A DNA stretch of 64,000 nucleotides from Cordilura impudica (GCA_963682025.1 OY821518.1:228306236-228370235); one strand, 5' to 3'; counted from the first letter of the stretch, positions 44,018-54,930 are shown. The notes: generated by a model not told the origin, from the letters alone. Translations and numbers: made by a program.

Positions 44018-44830
44018 ATGGCGTTGAACAATTTAAAATTATTTGAACTGTTTAGAAGGTCAACCGCACCAAAGTTTTTCACGGAAGCTGCTTTAGAAGA
44101 ACTTGATAGCTTATACGGAAATATTGAGAGAAGCGAAATTATAAAAAATAATTTTTATCTGATATATGCAAATATTAAGGCAAAATGGGTGAAATCTAAT
44201 CGAACCATTCAGAACTTCAACTCCAAATACGAGGACTGGCTTAATGAAGACACCATCCTGGATATATTGGCAGTAGATAAACCCACCACATCAACCAGAG
44301 GAGCAAAAGGAAGGCCAAAAAAAAGTATTGAGGAGTGTTCAATTTTCACAAGAAAGAGGAAACTTGCCGATGCCACCAATGACTTGACCACGAAGCATTT
44401 ATCGGACGCGCTGTCTATTAAATATACAAAGGATAGTGAAAGAGTTAGGTCGCAGATTACAAGATCTGTTGCGGATGCAAGCCCACTGCGACTAAAAAGG
44501 ATTAACGAAAGCATTCCCACGCCCACAAACGCACACATTAAAAAGTATGGTTCCGAAGAAGCCTTGGCCTTGTTTATGGACTTACAACTTTCCAAAGAAA
44601 AATATGAGATACTACGGGCATCCTTGATGCGACACGGGGCTGACGTTTTACCAGTATACAAGCATATTACGCAGGCCAAAATAAATTCACGACCACTGCA
44701 TACGGAGTTTACGGAAGTCTCTGTGAAAGCCAATCTGCAGGATCTCATGGGCCATACAGCAAAACGGTTGTTGGAGAGTCTTCCTGAAAATAAGGTCAAA
44801 ATTCTTCCTGAGAAACTGACATTATTTTTC
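44018..44830 (+). pseudogene. TE protein N-terminus, truncated by satellite
   Basis: An open frame from ATG 44018 (MALNNLKLFELFRRSTAPKF) encodes about 270 residues of real-looking protein before it runs into (AATTTTT)n. Features are a linker TTSTRGAKGRPKKSIEECSI, a basic KRKLADATNDLTTKHL, then SEEALALFMDLQLSKEKYEI, LRASLMRHGADVLPVYKHIT and VKANLQDLMGHTAKRLLE. This block (gene-length linker, L-S-K-x-x-Y-x-x-L-R, A-D-x-x-P-x-Y, L-Q-x-L-x-x-H-T) recurs in arthropod TE proteins. I tentatively link it to the N-terminal region of Transib/RAG1-type or Chapaev-type transposases, without certainty. The catalytic part is missing, and it is not a functional gene as it stands. Confidence 0.55.
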
Positions 44831-44910
44831 ATTTCTATTTTTAATTTTTATTTTTCATTTTTTATTTTTAATTTTTTATTATTCAATTTTCATTTTTCAT
44901 TTTGCGTTTT

Positions 44911-46500
44911 TTATTTAATTTTTAATTTTTAATTTTTAATTTTTAATTTTTAATTTTTAATTTTTAATTTTTAATTTTTAATTTTTAATTTTTAATTTTT
45001 AATTTTTAATTTTTAATTTTTAATTTTTAATTTTTAATTTTTAATTTTTAATTTTTAATTTTTAATTTTTAATTTTTAATTTTTAATTTTTAATTTTTAA
45101 TTTTTAATTTTTAATTTTTAATTTTTAATTTTTAATTTTTAATTTTTGATTTTTAATTTTTAATTTTTAATTTTTAGTTTTTAATTTTTAATTTTTAATT
45201 TTTAATTTTTAATTTTTAATTTTTAATTTTTAATTTTTAATTTTTAATTTTTAATTTTTAATTTTTAATTTTTAATTTTTAATTTTTAATTTTTAATTTT
45301 TAATTTTTAATTTTTGATTTCTAATTTTTAATTTTTAATTTTTAATTTTTAATTTCTCATTTTTAATTTTTAATTTTTAATTTTTAATTTTTAATTTTTA
45401 ATTTTTAATTTTTAATTTTTAATTTTTAATTTTTAATTTTTAATTTTTAATTTTTAATTTTTAATTTTTAATTTTTAATTTTTAATTTTTAATTTTTAAT
45501 TTTTAATTTTTAATTTTTAATTTTTAATTTTTAATTTTTAATTTTTAATTTTTAATTTTTAATTTTTAATTTTTAATTTTTAATTTTTAATTTTTAATTT
45601 TTAATTTTTAATTTTTAATTTTAAATTTTTAATTTTTAACTTTTAATTTTTAATTTTTAATTTTTAATTTTTAATTTTTAATTTTTAATTTTTAATTTTT
45701 AATTTTTAATTTTTAATTTTTAATTTTTAATTTTTAATTTTTAATTTTTAATTTTTAATTTTTAATTTTTAATTTTTAATTTTTAATTTTTAATTTTTAA
45801 TTTTTAATTTTTAATTTTTAATTTTTAATTTTTAATTTTTAATTTTTAATTTTTAATTTTTAATTTTTAATTTTTAATTTTTAATTTTTAATTTTTAATT
45901 TTTAATTTTTAATTTTTAATTTTTAATTTTTAATTTTTAATTTTTAATTTTTAATTTTTAATTTTTAATTTTTAATTTTTAATTTTTAATTTTTAATTTT
46001 TAATTTTTAATTTTTAATTTTTAATTTTTAATTTTTAATTTTTAATTTTTAATTTTTAATTTTTAATTTTTAATTTTTAATTTTTAATTTTTAATTTTTA
46101 ATTTTTAATTTTTAATTTTTAATTTTTAATTTTTAATTTTTAATTTTTAATTTTTAATTTTTAATTTTTAATTTTTAATTTTTAATTTTTAATTTTTAAT
46201 TTTTAATTTTTAATTTTTAATTTTTAAATTTTAATTTTTAATTTTTAATTTTTAATTTTTAATTTTTAATTTTTAATTTTTAATTTTTATTTTTAATTTT
46301 TAATTTTTAATTTTTAATTTTTAATTTTTAATTTTTAATTTTTAGTTTTTAATTTTTAATTTTTAATTTTTAATTTTTAATTTTTAATTTTTAATTTTTA
46401 ATTTTTAATTTTTAATTTTTAAGTTTTAAGTTTTAAGTTTTAATTTTTAATTTTTAATTTTTAATTTTTAATTTTTAATTTTTAATTTTTAATTTTTCAT
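44911..46500. repeat. (AATTTTT)n satellite array, about 1.6 kb
   Basis: A nearly pure 7-bp repeat with roughly 220 units is interrupted only by scattered variants (TTTTTGATTTCTAA near 45315, TTTCTCAT near 45355, a run of TTTTAAG near 46425). Both flanks grade into degenerate ATTTTTC/ATTTTTT tracts (44830-44910, 46500-46560, 47257-47335). Confidence 0.97.
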
Positions 46501-46560
46501 TTTTAATTTTTTATTTTTCATTATTTATTTTTAATTTTTTTCATTTTTCAATTTTAATTT

Positions 46561-47256
46561 TTATACCCTATACCACTATGTGTTTTGGGTATAATGACTT
46601 TGTGCTGCTGTTTGTAACTACCAAAAATATTTGATCTAGACCCATCTTTTATTATAACGATCGACTCAGAATCACTTACTGAGTTGTTTTAGTGATGTCC
46701 GTCCGTCCGTCGGTCTGTGTGTCCATGTAAAGCTTGTAATCAAACTACAGGTCGCTATTGAAATTGGTGAAATACCTAGTCCCCATACAAATGACCCCTA
46801 TGAAATCGACATAAATTGCCATAAGATCCAAATTATCATATAGATCTCAGTCAAATTGGGTTCGTATGTGTTTACTATATCCACTAATCAGTAGTCCAAA
46901 AATAATCCCTATAGGACAAATTTTCGTCATAGGCTCCATATAGAGCTGCTTCCCGATCTTCACTTAAATCTATCAAAAAACAAATTTGGTTTGTATATAT
47001 TTTTGTTCAAAATGTAAGTGACTTTTCCAAATTTGGTCAGGATCGGTCCATTTTTCGACCTAGTCCCCATATAAATATAGCACCCGATATGAACTTTTTC
47101 ATATCTGCAGCCAAAAAAATTAATAACAATGTCACTCAAATTTGGTTTCTGCTCATTTTCTGTATCTAACTAGTTGGACCGGAGAGATAGGGTCTCTAAA
47201 CCATGGTTTAGGGTATCGTATAGTCGGTCTAGACCGACTATAGTTTCTCACTTGTT
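46561..47256 (+). mobile_element. DINE element inserted in the satellite flank
   Basis: TTATACCCTATACCACTATG begins it at 46561, with a GTCCGTCCGTCGGTCTG tract. TAGTCGGTCTAGACCGACTA and TTTCTCACTTGTT end it at 47256. Both flanks are the same TTTTTA/TTTTCA-type degenerate satellite, so the element landed in the array edge. A deletion removes the segment after CTACAGGTCGC. Confidence 0.88.
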
Positions 47257-47644
47257 CATTTTGAGTTTTTAATTTTTTATTTTTCAATTTTCAGTTTTCT
47301 TTTTCATTTTTTATTTTTCATTTTGCATTTTCAAACAGGTTATTACATATCATAATTTTTTCACCAATACAATCATAAGTCACACCGATTTTTTCTTACG
47401 CTCACATGTTGCGCTGTTTTTGTGATTGTATTGTGAAATAGAAATTTACCCCCCTGCGCGTATAGATGTTTACACAAAAAAAAAATAATAAATTACAACT
47501 TCCCTGAATAACTCGCCATTTTTTTTTTTATTGTGCAACCCACTGTACAATGATAACGGTCTTGCTGGCTAAGATTTTAATAAATGCCGGCAAATGAATC
47601 AACGACTTGAAATGATTGTGTTAGTATATTCTTAAATTCTGCCA

Positions 47645-48453
47645 ATGAAACATTTATATAATATTTTATTTTTCGCATTTCTTTTACTTTTTAAATTGGT
47701 ACAGAATGCACCCGATTGGGCCAAGACTGAAGGGGGTAAAAAATATTTGATTGAAAGTAAATATGAGGTAAATATTCATCTTCTAATCCCAGTATCTAAA
47801 GAAAGGGAAAGAGAATTTCAAATAAATCTCTATCGTTTAAATAGTATACATGGTTCGAGGCTTTACACGAGTGTAGCAAGAGAAATTTATCGCTGGTGGC
47901 ATTAGATACGGCCGAAAAGAATCATGATTTGGTTAAATTGTTAAAAAATAGATTTGGTAAGTTAACCGCTGTGAACAAATGAAATATATCTGACTTGATC
48001 ATTTCCTTAGGTATGGGTCTGGATCTTTGGATTGGTGCAACAGCTTCGACTGCTGAAAATTCAAATAGAAAATTTGTTTGGGTTTCCAGTGGTAAAACAT
48101 TTGAATTTGCACACTGGCAGGAAGGTGAACCTAATAATTTAGGCGGCGAACAGCCTTGCGTTCATACCTGGTCCATATCGAATGATTTCAGATGGGCAGA
48201 CGGACAATGGCATTTAAAATATGGTTACATTTGTGAAGAAACTTTATCTTCGTTATATAAAAAGGAGCTGGAGAATAAACGTCAAGTCATTAAAGAATTA
48301 AACAGTAAGTTGTTGGCTTTCTTTGTAGAATCCCAAAACCGTACTGAGCAGATAAGTCAGGCCCAAAATTTACTAACGGAGCAAATAAGTTTGGAAATAG
48401 CGGAAAAATTGCAACAAACAAATCAATTAATTGACCGTACTTTGGAAAATTAA
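47645..48453 (+). CDS. C-type lectin, secreted, three exons
   Basis: A predicted 225-residue secreted lectin. Exon 1 (47645-47767) gives a signal peptide (MKHLYNILFFAFLLLFKLVQ) and GKKYLIESKYE. Intron 1 is 77 bp (47768-47844). Exon 2 (47845-47956) reads YTWFEALHECSKRNLSLVAL. Intron 2 is 54 bp (47957-48010). Exon 3 (48011-48453) has the rest of the C-type lectin domain (LDLWIGATAS, HWQEGEPNNLGGEQPC, RWADGQW, YGYICEE) and a C-terminal helical tail likely to form a coiled coil. All junctions have GT/AG and keep the frame. The EPN motif predicts mannose-type specificity. However, the fourth conserved Cys region reads DGQW instead of a Cys, and WND reads WAD, so one disulphide and a calcium ligand appear lost. 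It resembles single-domain fly lectins of immunity or male reproductive secretions. The name is not assignable. Confidence 0.9.
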
Positions 48454-48639
48454 AAAAAAACTAACAATCTTATGAAACTTCAGTTCGAATTAATTGAAAT
48501 ATAAATTTTTATAACTAATAATTTTGTAAACCAAATTCTGCACTATGGTTATTTTATTATTTTTTTTTTTGAGATTCTATTTTTATATGGCGACTATATC
48601 GAAAAATATATCGATCATTAAATAAATCAAATTTAAGAA

Positions 48640-48800
48640 AAAAACAAGTAAGAGTGTTGAATTCAGCTGTGACGAATCTTTGAAACCCTCCACCTCGGTT
48701 TGAGTATTGATAATAAATGTAAACAAAATATTTGAAAAAGTAAACAATTTGGTAAACATAATACCAAATTATTTCAGCAAATTTTTTGGTTTGATCTGTA
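48640..48800 (-). mobile_element. DINE-like fragment, second family
   Basis: AACAAGTAAGAGTGTTGAAT, AATAAATGTAAACAAAATAT and AAAGTAAACAATTTGGTAAA parallel the 3' part of the element at 10973 in the same orientation. The (GTCY)n half is absent. Confidence 0.65.
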
Positions 48801-49384
48801 CTTTTGTTTATTCCTAGAGTTGGTATATAGAGCTCTCTCACATTAGTAATTCGCGCTCCAGCGAGGAAAGATCATTTTCGTCTTTTGTATTGTTTCGGAT
48901 AAAAGAAAACACGTTTCGGTGTTTGCTTTTTGGTCATCGTGGTTGGTGATCGCTAATTGGAGATGGCTGTCTAGTTTATTTTAACTGGCTAGTTTATTTT
49001 AAAAGCTCTCTCAATTTGGAAAATAAATTTTTTTTTCATACTAAAAGGAAGTTTTCACTATTTACACAATACGATACAAAATCTAACCCAGTGATGCCAA
49101 CTTTTGATTTTTAATTAAATTATGCTAATAAAATATATTTTAATTTATTGACTCCAAATACTACTACCTGCGAATTATTATCGAACTTCAATTTTTTGGG
49201 TTTTGCGTTGCATACCATGAAGTCAAATTTTGAAGTCATCAAATCTTGAAGTCAATTGATATTTTCTAATTTATAATAGGAAATCTGAATTCCAATTTAT
49301 AGAATTCATATTTTCTTAAATTTCAATGGAAAATTTAAAAGGTGCAATTTTGTATTTATGTCAATAGTAATGCTTTAGTAATTA
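48801..49384. other. Non-coding, no recognised gene
   Basis: Small direct repeats occur (AGCTCTCTCA at about 48832 and 49000; CTAGTTTATTTTAA twice near 48975). They could be the edges of an old repeat, but no family is recognised. Confidence 0.4.
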
Positions 49385-49672
49385 TTAGCAGATTCCAGCC
49401 CTCGAAATTCGAGTGCAAATTTTAGGAAATTTTATTTTTTCCTTAAATTAAGTTATGCTAATCAATTACAGCCAATTCACAAATCAACACAAAAAAACAA
49501 ATTCATTTTTATTACAATTTATATGTATGTGCTAGTAGCAACTTTAAATGCAATTTACTCAAAATAGAGGAAAAAGTTTAAGAATCTGGAAATCTGCAAA
49601 ACGGCCAGAAAGAAATACCTTTCAAATAATATATGTCTGGTCAAAATCGGGATAAAACAGTAGAACAAAACA
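49385..49672 (-). mobile_element. Non-autonomous Helitron, 3' part
   Basis: The minus-strand 3' end is TTTGCACTCGAATTTCGAGG, GCTGGAATCTG and CTAA (49385-49388), followed by T, a valid CTRR end. The interior matches the longer variant (AGTAGCAACTTTAAATGC, AAATACCTTTCAAATAATAT, GGTCAAAATCGGGATAAAAC). It is cut at about 49672 by the Tc1-like element. Confidence 0.8.
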
Positions 49673-50784
49673 TTGTTGGCAATAACCTCTGCGCAACGTT
49701 TTTGCATCGATTTCACCAGATTTTGATACCCCTCCTTTGAAATTGAGTTCCAGATTTGCTGAAGAGCCATCCAAATGGCTTCATTACTGGTTGGCTGTAT
49801 TTACGATACTCCCTTCTTTATATCTCTCCATAAATTCTCGATTATATTTAGATCTGGGGATGAGCTGGCCATTCCATCACGTTTATTTTATTATCCGGAA
49901 ACCACTTTTTTGTAAGTCTGCTAGTATGTTTCGGTTCATTGGGTCCTACTCGATAGTAGGAAAGGCACCTGCATATCCTAATGCTAGAACCACCATGTTT
50001 AATGGATTTTGTTGTGAATTCTGGATTAAATTCATACTTAGGGGGTCTTCTGCCGTAAGAAAACGATCCTTTGGATACATCTGTCGAAGAACATTTCTCC
50101 ACTTTTCAGCTGTCCTTTCCAAATGAATTCTATCAAATTCGAAACGCTTTGCAACATGCTTACGTGAGAGCAGGGACACCTTTCCGGGGACACCTTTCAA
50201 GTTGTTGTCCCCAAATCTCCGACGAATAGTTTCAACACTTGCGGACGCACTTAGTTCCTTTTTTAGCTCGGTAGCTGACACAAATGGGGTCTTCTGGCAT
50301 TGTCTGATCAAACGCGTAACCATTAATGGTGACAAAACTAGCTTGCGATCACGTGTCTCAGATTTTTGAGTAAATTTTATTGCATTTACTCGTACAATCA
50401 TTTTATTAGAGCACCCTAACAATTTTCTTATTTCAGAATATGATTTATGCTCAGAAACCAATTTTTTAGTAGCACGTTTTTCTGGTGTACAATGCTTTCC
50501 AGTCCCAATTCTATGAAAATAAATTATAAAATATGTGATGAATTATTCTATTTTTAATATATGTATAACATCTTACCTTCAGTTTTTGATCCTCTTATTT
50601 CAACTATTAAATCACTTTCCTTTTTTTTTAAGAATTTTAGTCATTCGGTGCTATTTTAATGACTTCACTGGCGCAGAGTTAGATTTTTTTATAATTTCAT
50701 TCATTGGAAAAGAACCGTTAACTTTTTTGGAAAAAGCAAGTACGCCCAGAGAGAATATACATGGTATACAGTATTGTATACTTA
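49673..50784 (-). mobile_element. Tc1-like element (decayed)
   Basis: Tc1-type transposase remnants on the minus strand (50461 to 49675) lie next to a Helitron copy and a MITE. No clean terminal inverted repeats were recognised, so the limits are set by the neighbours. Confidence 0.65.
49675..50461 (-). pseudogene. Tc1-like transposase (broken)
   Basis: The N-terminal paired-like region starts near 50461 (MVSEHKSYSEIRKLLGCSNK). Then come LMVTRLIRQCQKTPFVSATE, ETIRRRFGDNNLKGVPGKVS and HLERTAEKWRNVLRQMYPKD. A frame change leads to RRPPKYEFNPEFTTKSIKHG and GSSIRICRCLSYYRVGPNEP, which joins EPKHTSRLTKKWFPDNKINV directly. The segment with the second catalytic Asp is therefore shortened or lost. 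VMEWPAHPQ and NEAIWMALQQIWNSISKEGY end the protein near 49675. It is a DD34E Tc1-type transposase inactivated by deletion and frameshifts. Confidence 0.85.
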
Positions 50785-51191
50785 TGCCGTTTTTTTTTTC
50801 TGACAAAAAATCTCGCCCCTTTTTTGCCCTTTTTTCGAAAAGTGTATTTTTTATATATATTCTGAATTAAGAGCAAACTTATCTTATACATCAATCGAAA
50901 GGTCTCAAAGTCGAACCCTCGTAAATCACAAAAAATTCCAGCCATTGACTTCTTTCAGGTCATAGTGTGAGAATATTTCCCCATTGTTCCCCTTTTTTGA
51001 ATATTTTCACCCTATGACTTCCAAGAGGATAATAATCAAAATTTCCATTTTCCATTTATGAACACAGCACTTTGAGTCCTTTCGATTGATACATAACATA
51101 AGGTTGCTCTTAAATCAGAAGATATAAAAGAATACACTTTTCTAAAAAGGGCAAAAAGGGGCGACATTTTTTGTCAGAAAAGAAAACGGCA
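50785..51191. mobile_element. MITE with TTA duplication, copy 2
   Basis: Inverted ends TGCCGTTTT and TCTGACAAAAAAT match copy 1 (40831-41203). TTA flanks it at 50782-50784 and 51192-51194. The interior is inverted relative to copy 1 (TGACTTCTTTCAGGTCATAG). An A/T-to-GC-rich difference, GCCCCTTTTTTGCCC in place of GCATTTTATTTGC, occurs symmetrically in both arms. Confidence 0.85.
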
Positions 51192-51221
51192 TTACTTTCA
51201 AATAATACGCACAAAATATTT

Positions 51222-51849
51222 TTATACCCTATAACACTATGTGGTTTGGGTATTATGACTTTGTGCTGTTTGTAACTACCAAAAATATTTGACCTAGACC
51301 CATCTTTTATTATACCGATCGACTGAGAATCACTTTCTGAGTCGATTTAGCGATGTCCGTCCGTCCGTCCGTCTGTGTGTAATCAAACTACAGGTCGCAA
51401 ATACGAATATATTTTGATGAAATTTGTTGTATAAGCTTTTATCGATCGAGGGATGAACGCTATTGAAATTGGTGAAATTCAGTCTATGTTCAGACCTAGT
51501 CCCCATACAAATGCCCCCTATGAAATTGACATAAATTACCATAAGATCCAAATTGTCATATAGATCTTAGTCAAATGGGTTTATATGTGTTTATTATATC
51601 CGTTAATCATAGTCCAAAAATAATCCCTGTAGGACAATTCTAAGTCATATGCCCTATATAGAGCTGCTGCCCGATCTTCACTTAAATCTATCAAAAAATA
51701 AAGATATTGCACAGATTTTTCTCAAATTTGGTTTGTGTATATTTTTTCATAATATAAGTGACTTTACCAAATATGATCAGAATCGGTCCAGTTTTCAACC
51801 TAGTTTCCATATAAATATAGCACCCGATATGAATTTTTTCATATCTGCA
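51222..51849 (+). mobile_element. DINE element, tandem pair (left, 3' truncated)
   Basis: It starts TTATACCCTATAACACTATG, has a CGTCCGTCCGTCCGTCTGTG tract and the full body, and stops at GAATTTTTTCATATCTGCA. About 130 bp of 3' sequence is missing, and the next copy follows. Confidence 0.85.
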
Positions 51850-52525
51850 CTTTTTGAGTTGATTTAACAATGTCCGTCCGTCCGTCCGTCCATCTGTGTG
51901 TCCATGTAAACTTTGTAATCAAACTGCAGGTCGCAAATATAAATATATTTTGATGAAATTTGGTATATAAGCTTTCATCAGCCATTAGATGAACGCCATT
52001 GAAATTGGTGAGAATCGGTGCATGTTCAGACCTAGCCCCCATACAAATGACCCCTATAAAATCGACATAAATTGACATAAGAACCAAATTGTCATATATA
52101 CCTTTGTCAAATTGGGTTTGTATGTGTTTATTACATCCATTAATGAATAGTCCAAAAACGATCCCTATGGGACAACTCTTAGTCATAGAACTGCTTCCCG
52201 ATCTTCACTTAAATCTATCAAAAAACAAAAATATTGCACTGATTCATCTCAAATTTTGTTTGTTTATATTTTTGCAAAATACAAGAGACTTCACCAACCA
52301 TGGTCAGGATCCGTCCATTTTTGGGCCTAGTCCCCATATAGATGTAGCATCCGATATGAACTTTTTCATATCTGCAGCCAAAAAAATTAATAAAAATACC
52401 ACTCAAAATTGGTTTATGCTTATTTTCTATATCCAATTAGTTGGGCCTAAGAGATAGGGCTCTAAGCGCATGGTATAGGGTATCGTATAGTCGGTCGAGA
52501 CCGACTATAATTTTTTTACTTGTTT
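51850..52525 (+). mobile_element. DINE element, tandem pair (right, 5' truncated)
   Basis: It joins at CTTTTTGAGTTGATTTAACA, just before the GTCCGTCCGTCC tract, so about 120 bp of 5' sequence is missing. It continues to TAGTCGGTCGAGACCGACTA and TTTTTTTACTTGTTT at 52525. Direct orientation and a single fused junction suggest one deletion across a tandem dimer. Confidence 0.85.
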
Positions 52526-52539
52526 AAATTTGCCTTCTT

Positions 52540-53390
52540 TCCAAAGTATTGGAAAAATTCGTATATTATTCCGCACTAGTGATGCTACTAATTATAAAGC
52601 AAAACTTTATGAGAAAATTATAACTGTCTGCCCTAAATAGCATTACAAATGTCAATGTAATTTCAACTTAAGGAATTAAATCCCAAAAAAAATATCAGTC
52701 TATGACATTCTCTAGATATTCGCCATCTTCGAGCGACCATGTCATCCATAACACAAAACTAAACGCATTTGACTCATTCATAGATTTGCTAGTTCACTTC
52801 GATAAAAGACTAAGTTTGAATCCTCATGTAACAATGACTGTAGATAAGGCAAAAGGTGTCTTATATTTTATAAAGCTTGGGCAAAGGAATTTAATGATCC
52901 TTATATAACAAAGTATCTATTCACTTCTTTGGCCAGGCCGTTACTTGCATTCGTATCAGTAATCTGGGATCCACATTACAATGTCTTCATCAAAAAACTT
53001 CAATCAGTTCAGAAACAGTGCTTACTATTTTTTATTCGATATCTTCGGTGGAATGCGGAATTTAGTCTCCCACCGTATCGCAGTCGTTTGGCTCAAATAA
53101 AGCTTCCAACTTTTAAAAATAGGAGGATCATTTTTAATATAAAATTCTTCCTCAAATTAGTTCATGGTAAAACTGCTTCTGAATGTCTTCTTGGAAAAAT
53201 ATGTATAAATGTTCCTAGCAGATATTTCCATAGATCAAATTTTATCAATTTCGATCCATTCCGAAGAATTTGCGCCGAAGTGAACAGACACTATGCTTTA
53301 ATTGATTTATCCGATGCTGTTGAAGTTATAAAAAAAACTTATGACTTATTTCAAATCTTAACGATTACGGTTATAACTGTATCTTAAGTT
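52540..53390 (+). pseudogene. LINE reverse transcriptase C-terminal fragment
   Basis: From about 52540 the sequence resembles the end of a non-LTR ORF2 just after the YADD box. It reads CQSMTFSR-like SMTFSRYSPSSSDHVIHNTK and DSFIDLLVHFDKRLSLNPHV. A frameshift near 52880 leads to MARPLLAFVSVIWDPHYNVF, IKKLQSVQKQCLLFFIRYLR and LPPYRSRLAQIKLPTFKNRR. It ends near 53387 without a poly-A tail. The RT catalytic boxes are absent, so this is a truncated relic. Confidence 0.8.
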
Positions 53391-53429
53391 TTTATTATTT
53401 TCGCAAAGTATCTAAATTTTATTTTTTCG

Positions 53430-54330
53430 AAGGAAGCGTTTTAAAACACCAGAACTAACAGCTGATTTTTGCTCTGCCAGAAGGGATGCTAATAATCAAA
53501 TTAGAATGGCCAAAACTGGGTATTAGTATAAGCGATTTGGTACAACCCTGGAATCCAGACACACTTGGAAAACTATTAGGGACGTTGACATCGAAAATAT
53601 GGATAAAACCCGATCTGCTCTGTTAATGTTGATAAACTCAACAACATATCGCACCTGTACCTCTAAAGTGAGTCAGCTCAAAATTTTTCAATTTTCACTT
53701 TTTGCAAGAAAACGATACACAGTGGTCATATCTATCCACTGTAAAAATCTTACATCGATTTTTCTAGTCCTTCGTAAAAAAAATACAGTTGTAACCCTTT
53801 TTGTGTTATAAGAAGAGCTTCTTTAGAATCCACTAAAAAGACTTATTTTGAGTCGCACCCACTCACTGAAAATCGCAAAAACAACTACTGTTGATACTTA
53901 TGAAACAACTGTTTTTCAATTTTATAGTAAATATTAAAAAAAAACGTTTTTTGCCTCTACTGAAAATTTGTAAATTTTGAGTTGACTCACTTTAGAGGTA
54001 CAGGTGCGACATTTATTAACAATTCGCTAGTAGCGACGGACAGCAGAGTCCACAGTGGCAATTTTCTTTATAATAACAATGGTACGTTTGACCAAATTAT
54101 GTTTGAGTTTTCATGTGTCAATCAAATTGGTGTTTTCTTTAGATGCTTTAAAATAAAATCCAATGCAATTGGATATGATAATCTTCATCCTATTACCGTA
54201 TATTACTCATTTATTTAATATCACCAGAACTAGCTTTTTTCCTTTAATTGACCGATATCTACCTTAAGTTTTCTTTCAAAAGCTTTAGAGAAAATTTTAA
54301 ACCACTCACCAGATAAATGATATATCGGCG
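53430..54330 (+). pseudogene. LINE ORF2 fragment (pre-RT region) split by a MITE
   Basis: The frames read LTADFCSARRDANNQIRMAK and TWKTIRDVDIENMDKTRSAL before the MITE (53649-54009). After it come TFINNSLVATDSRVHSGNFL, FKIKSNAIGYDNLHPITVYY and KALEKILNHSPDK-like sequence. IGYDNLHP corresponds to the K-S-x-G-x-D motif at the start of the reverse transcriptase. It may belong to the same LINE family as the 52540 fragment, though there the 3' part precedes the 5' part. Confidence 0.65.
53649..54009. mobile_element. MITE with 36-bp inverted ends
   Basis: TCGCACCTGTACCTCTAAAG at 53649 and its complement ending at 54009 form TIRs of about 36 bp with one or two mismatches. The interior is non-coding. 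Target duplication: none obvious. It interrupts a LINE fragment. Confidence 0.8.
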
Positions 54331-54538
54331 AGTATAAGGCACTTAATCGGTATGTTTAAACGGTATATTACAGAAAAATTATATTAATTTTAGAAATGAA
54401 AACAATGTATTTTTTTTGAATATTTCAATTTAATTTCATTATATATTTAATATAATTATGTATAAAACATTTTTTTAAATTTAGAATTAAAAATAAATGA
54501 ATTAATTATTTGTACATTTTATAAATATTAATATTAAA

Positions 54539-54930
54539 CTAGCAGATTCCAGTACTCGAAGTTCGAGTGCAATTTCTAGGCTATATTTTTCAACCTAGGC
54601 AATTTACAAACCAACACTTTTATGGTTTATTATTATTGTAAATGAAGATAACAAACTCATGAACAAACACATTAACAAATTTAATAAAACACACATAGCA
54701 TACTACCACGATAATATGTATAATTTTATGTATGTGTTAGTAGCAACTTTAAATGCAATTTACTCAAAATAAAGGAAAACATTAAAAAAAATTGTAAATC
54801 TACAAAACGGCGAAAAAGAAATACCTCTCAAATAATATACGTTTGGTCAAAATCGGAATAAAACGGTAGAACAAAACATCGGTCACAAGAAATAGCCTAG
54901 CCTATTAATATTATAGATATGTCATAAATA
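54539..54930 (-). mobile_element. Non-autonomous Helitron, longer variant
   Basis: The minus-strand end is ATTGCACTCGAACTTCGAGT, ACTGGAATCTG and CTAG (54539-54542), followed by T. The interior matches the 39425 and 49385 copies (TTAGTAGCAACTTTAAATGC, AAATACCTCTCAAATAATAT). The 5' terminus is not definable by eye. Confidence 0.75.

Noticed and set aside
44911..46500. Telomere-type repeat
   Set aside because: AATTTTT has no G-rich strand, and flies lack short telomerase repeats. A plain satellite is the simpler reading.
52218..52436. Second recurring DINE frames (FINFFGCRYEKVHIGCYIYM and the opposite-strand FGPSPHIDIASDMNFFIS)
   Set aside because: Both strands are open at once and no start or end is conserved; it is a by-product of the repeat.
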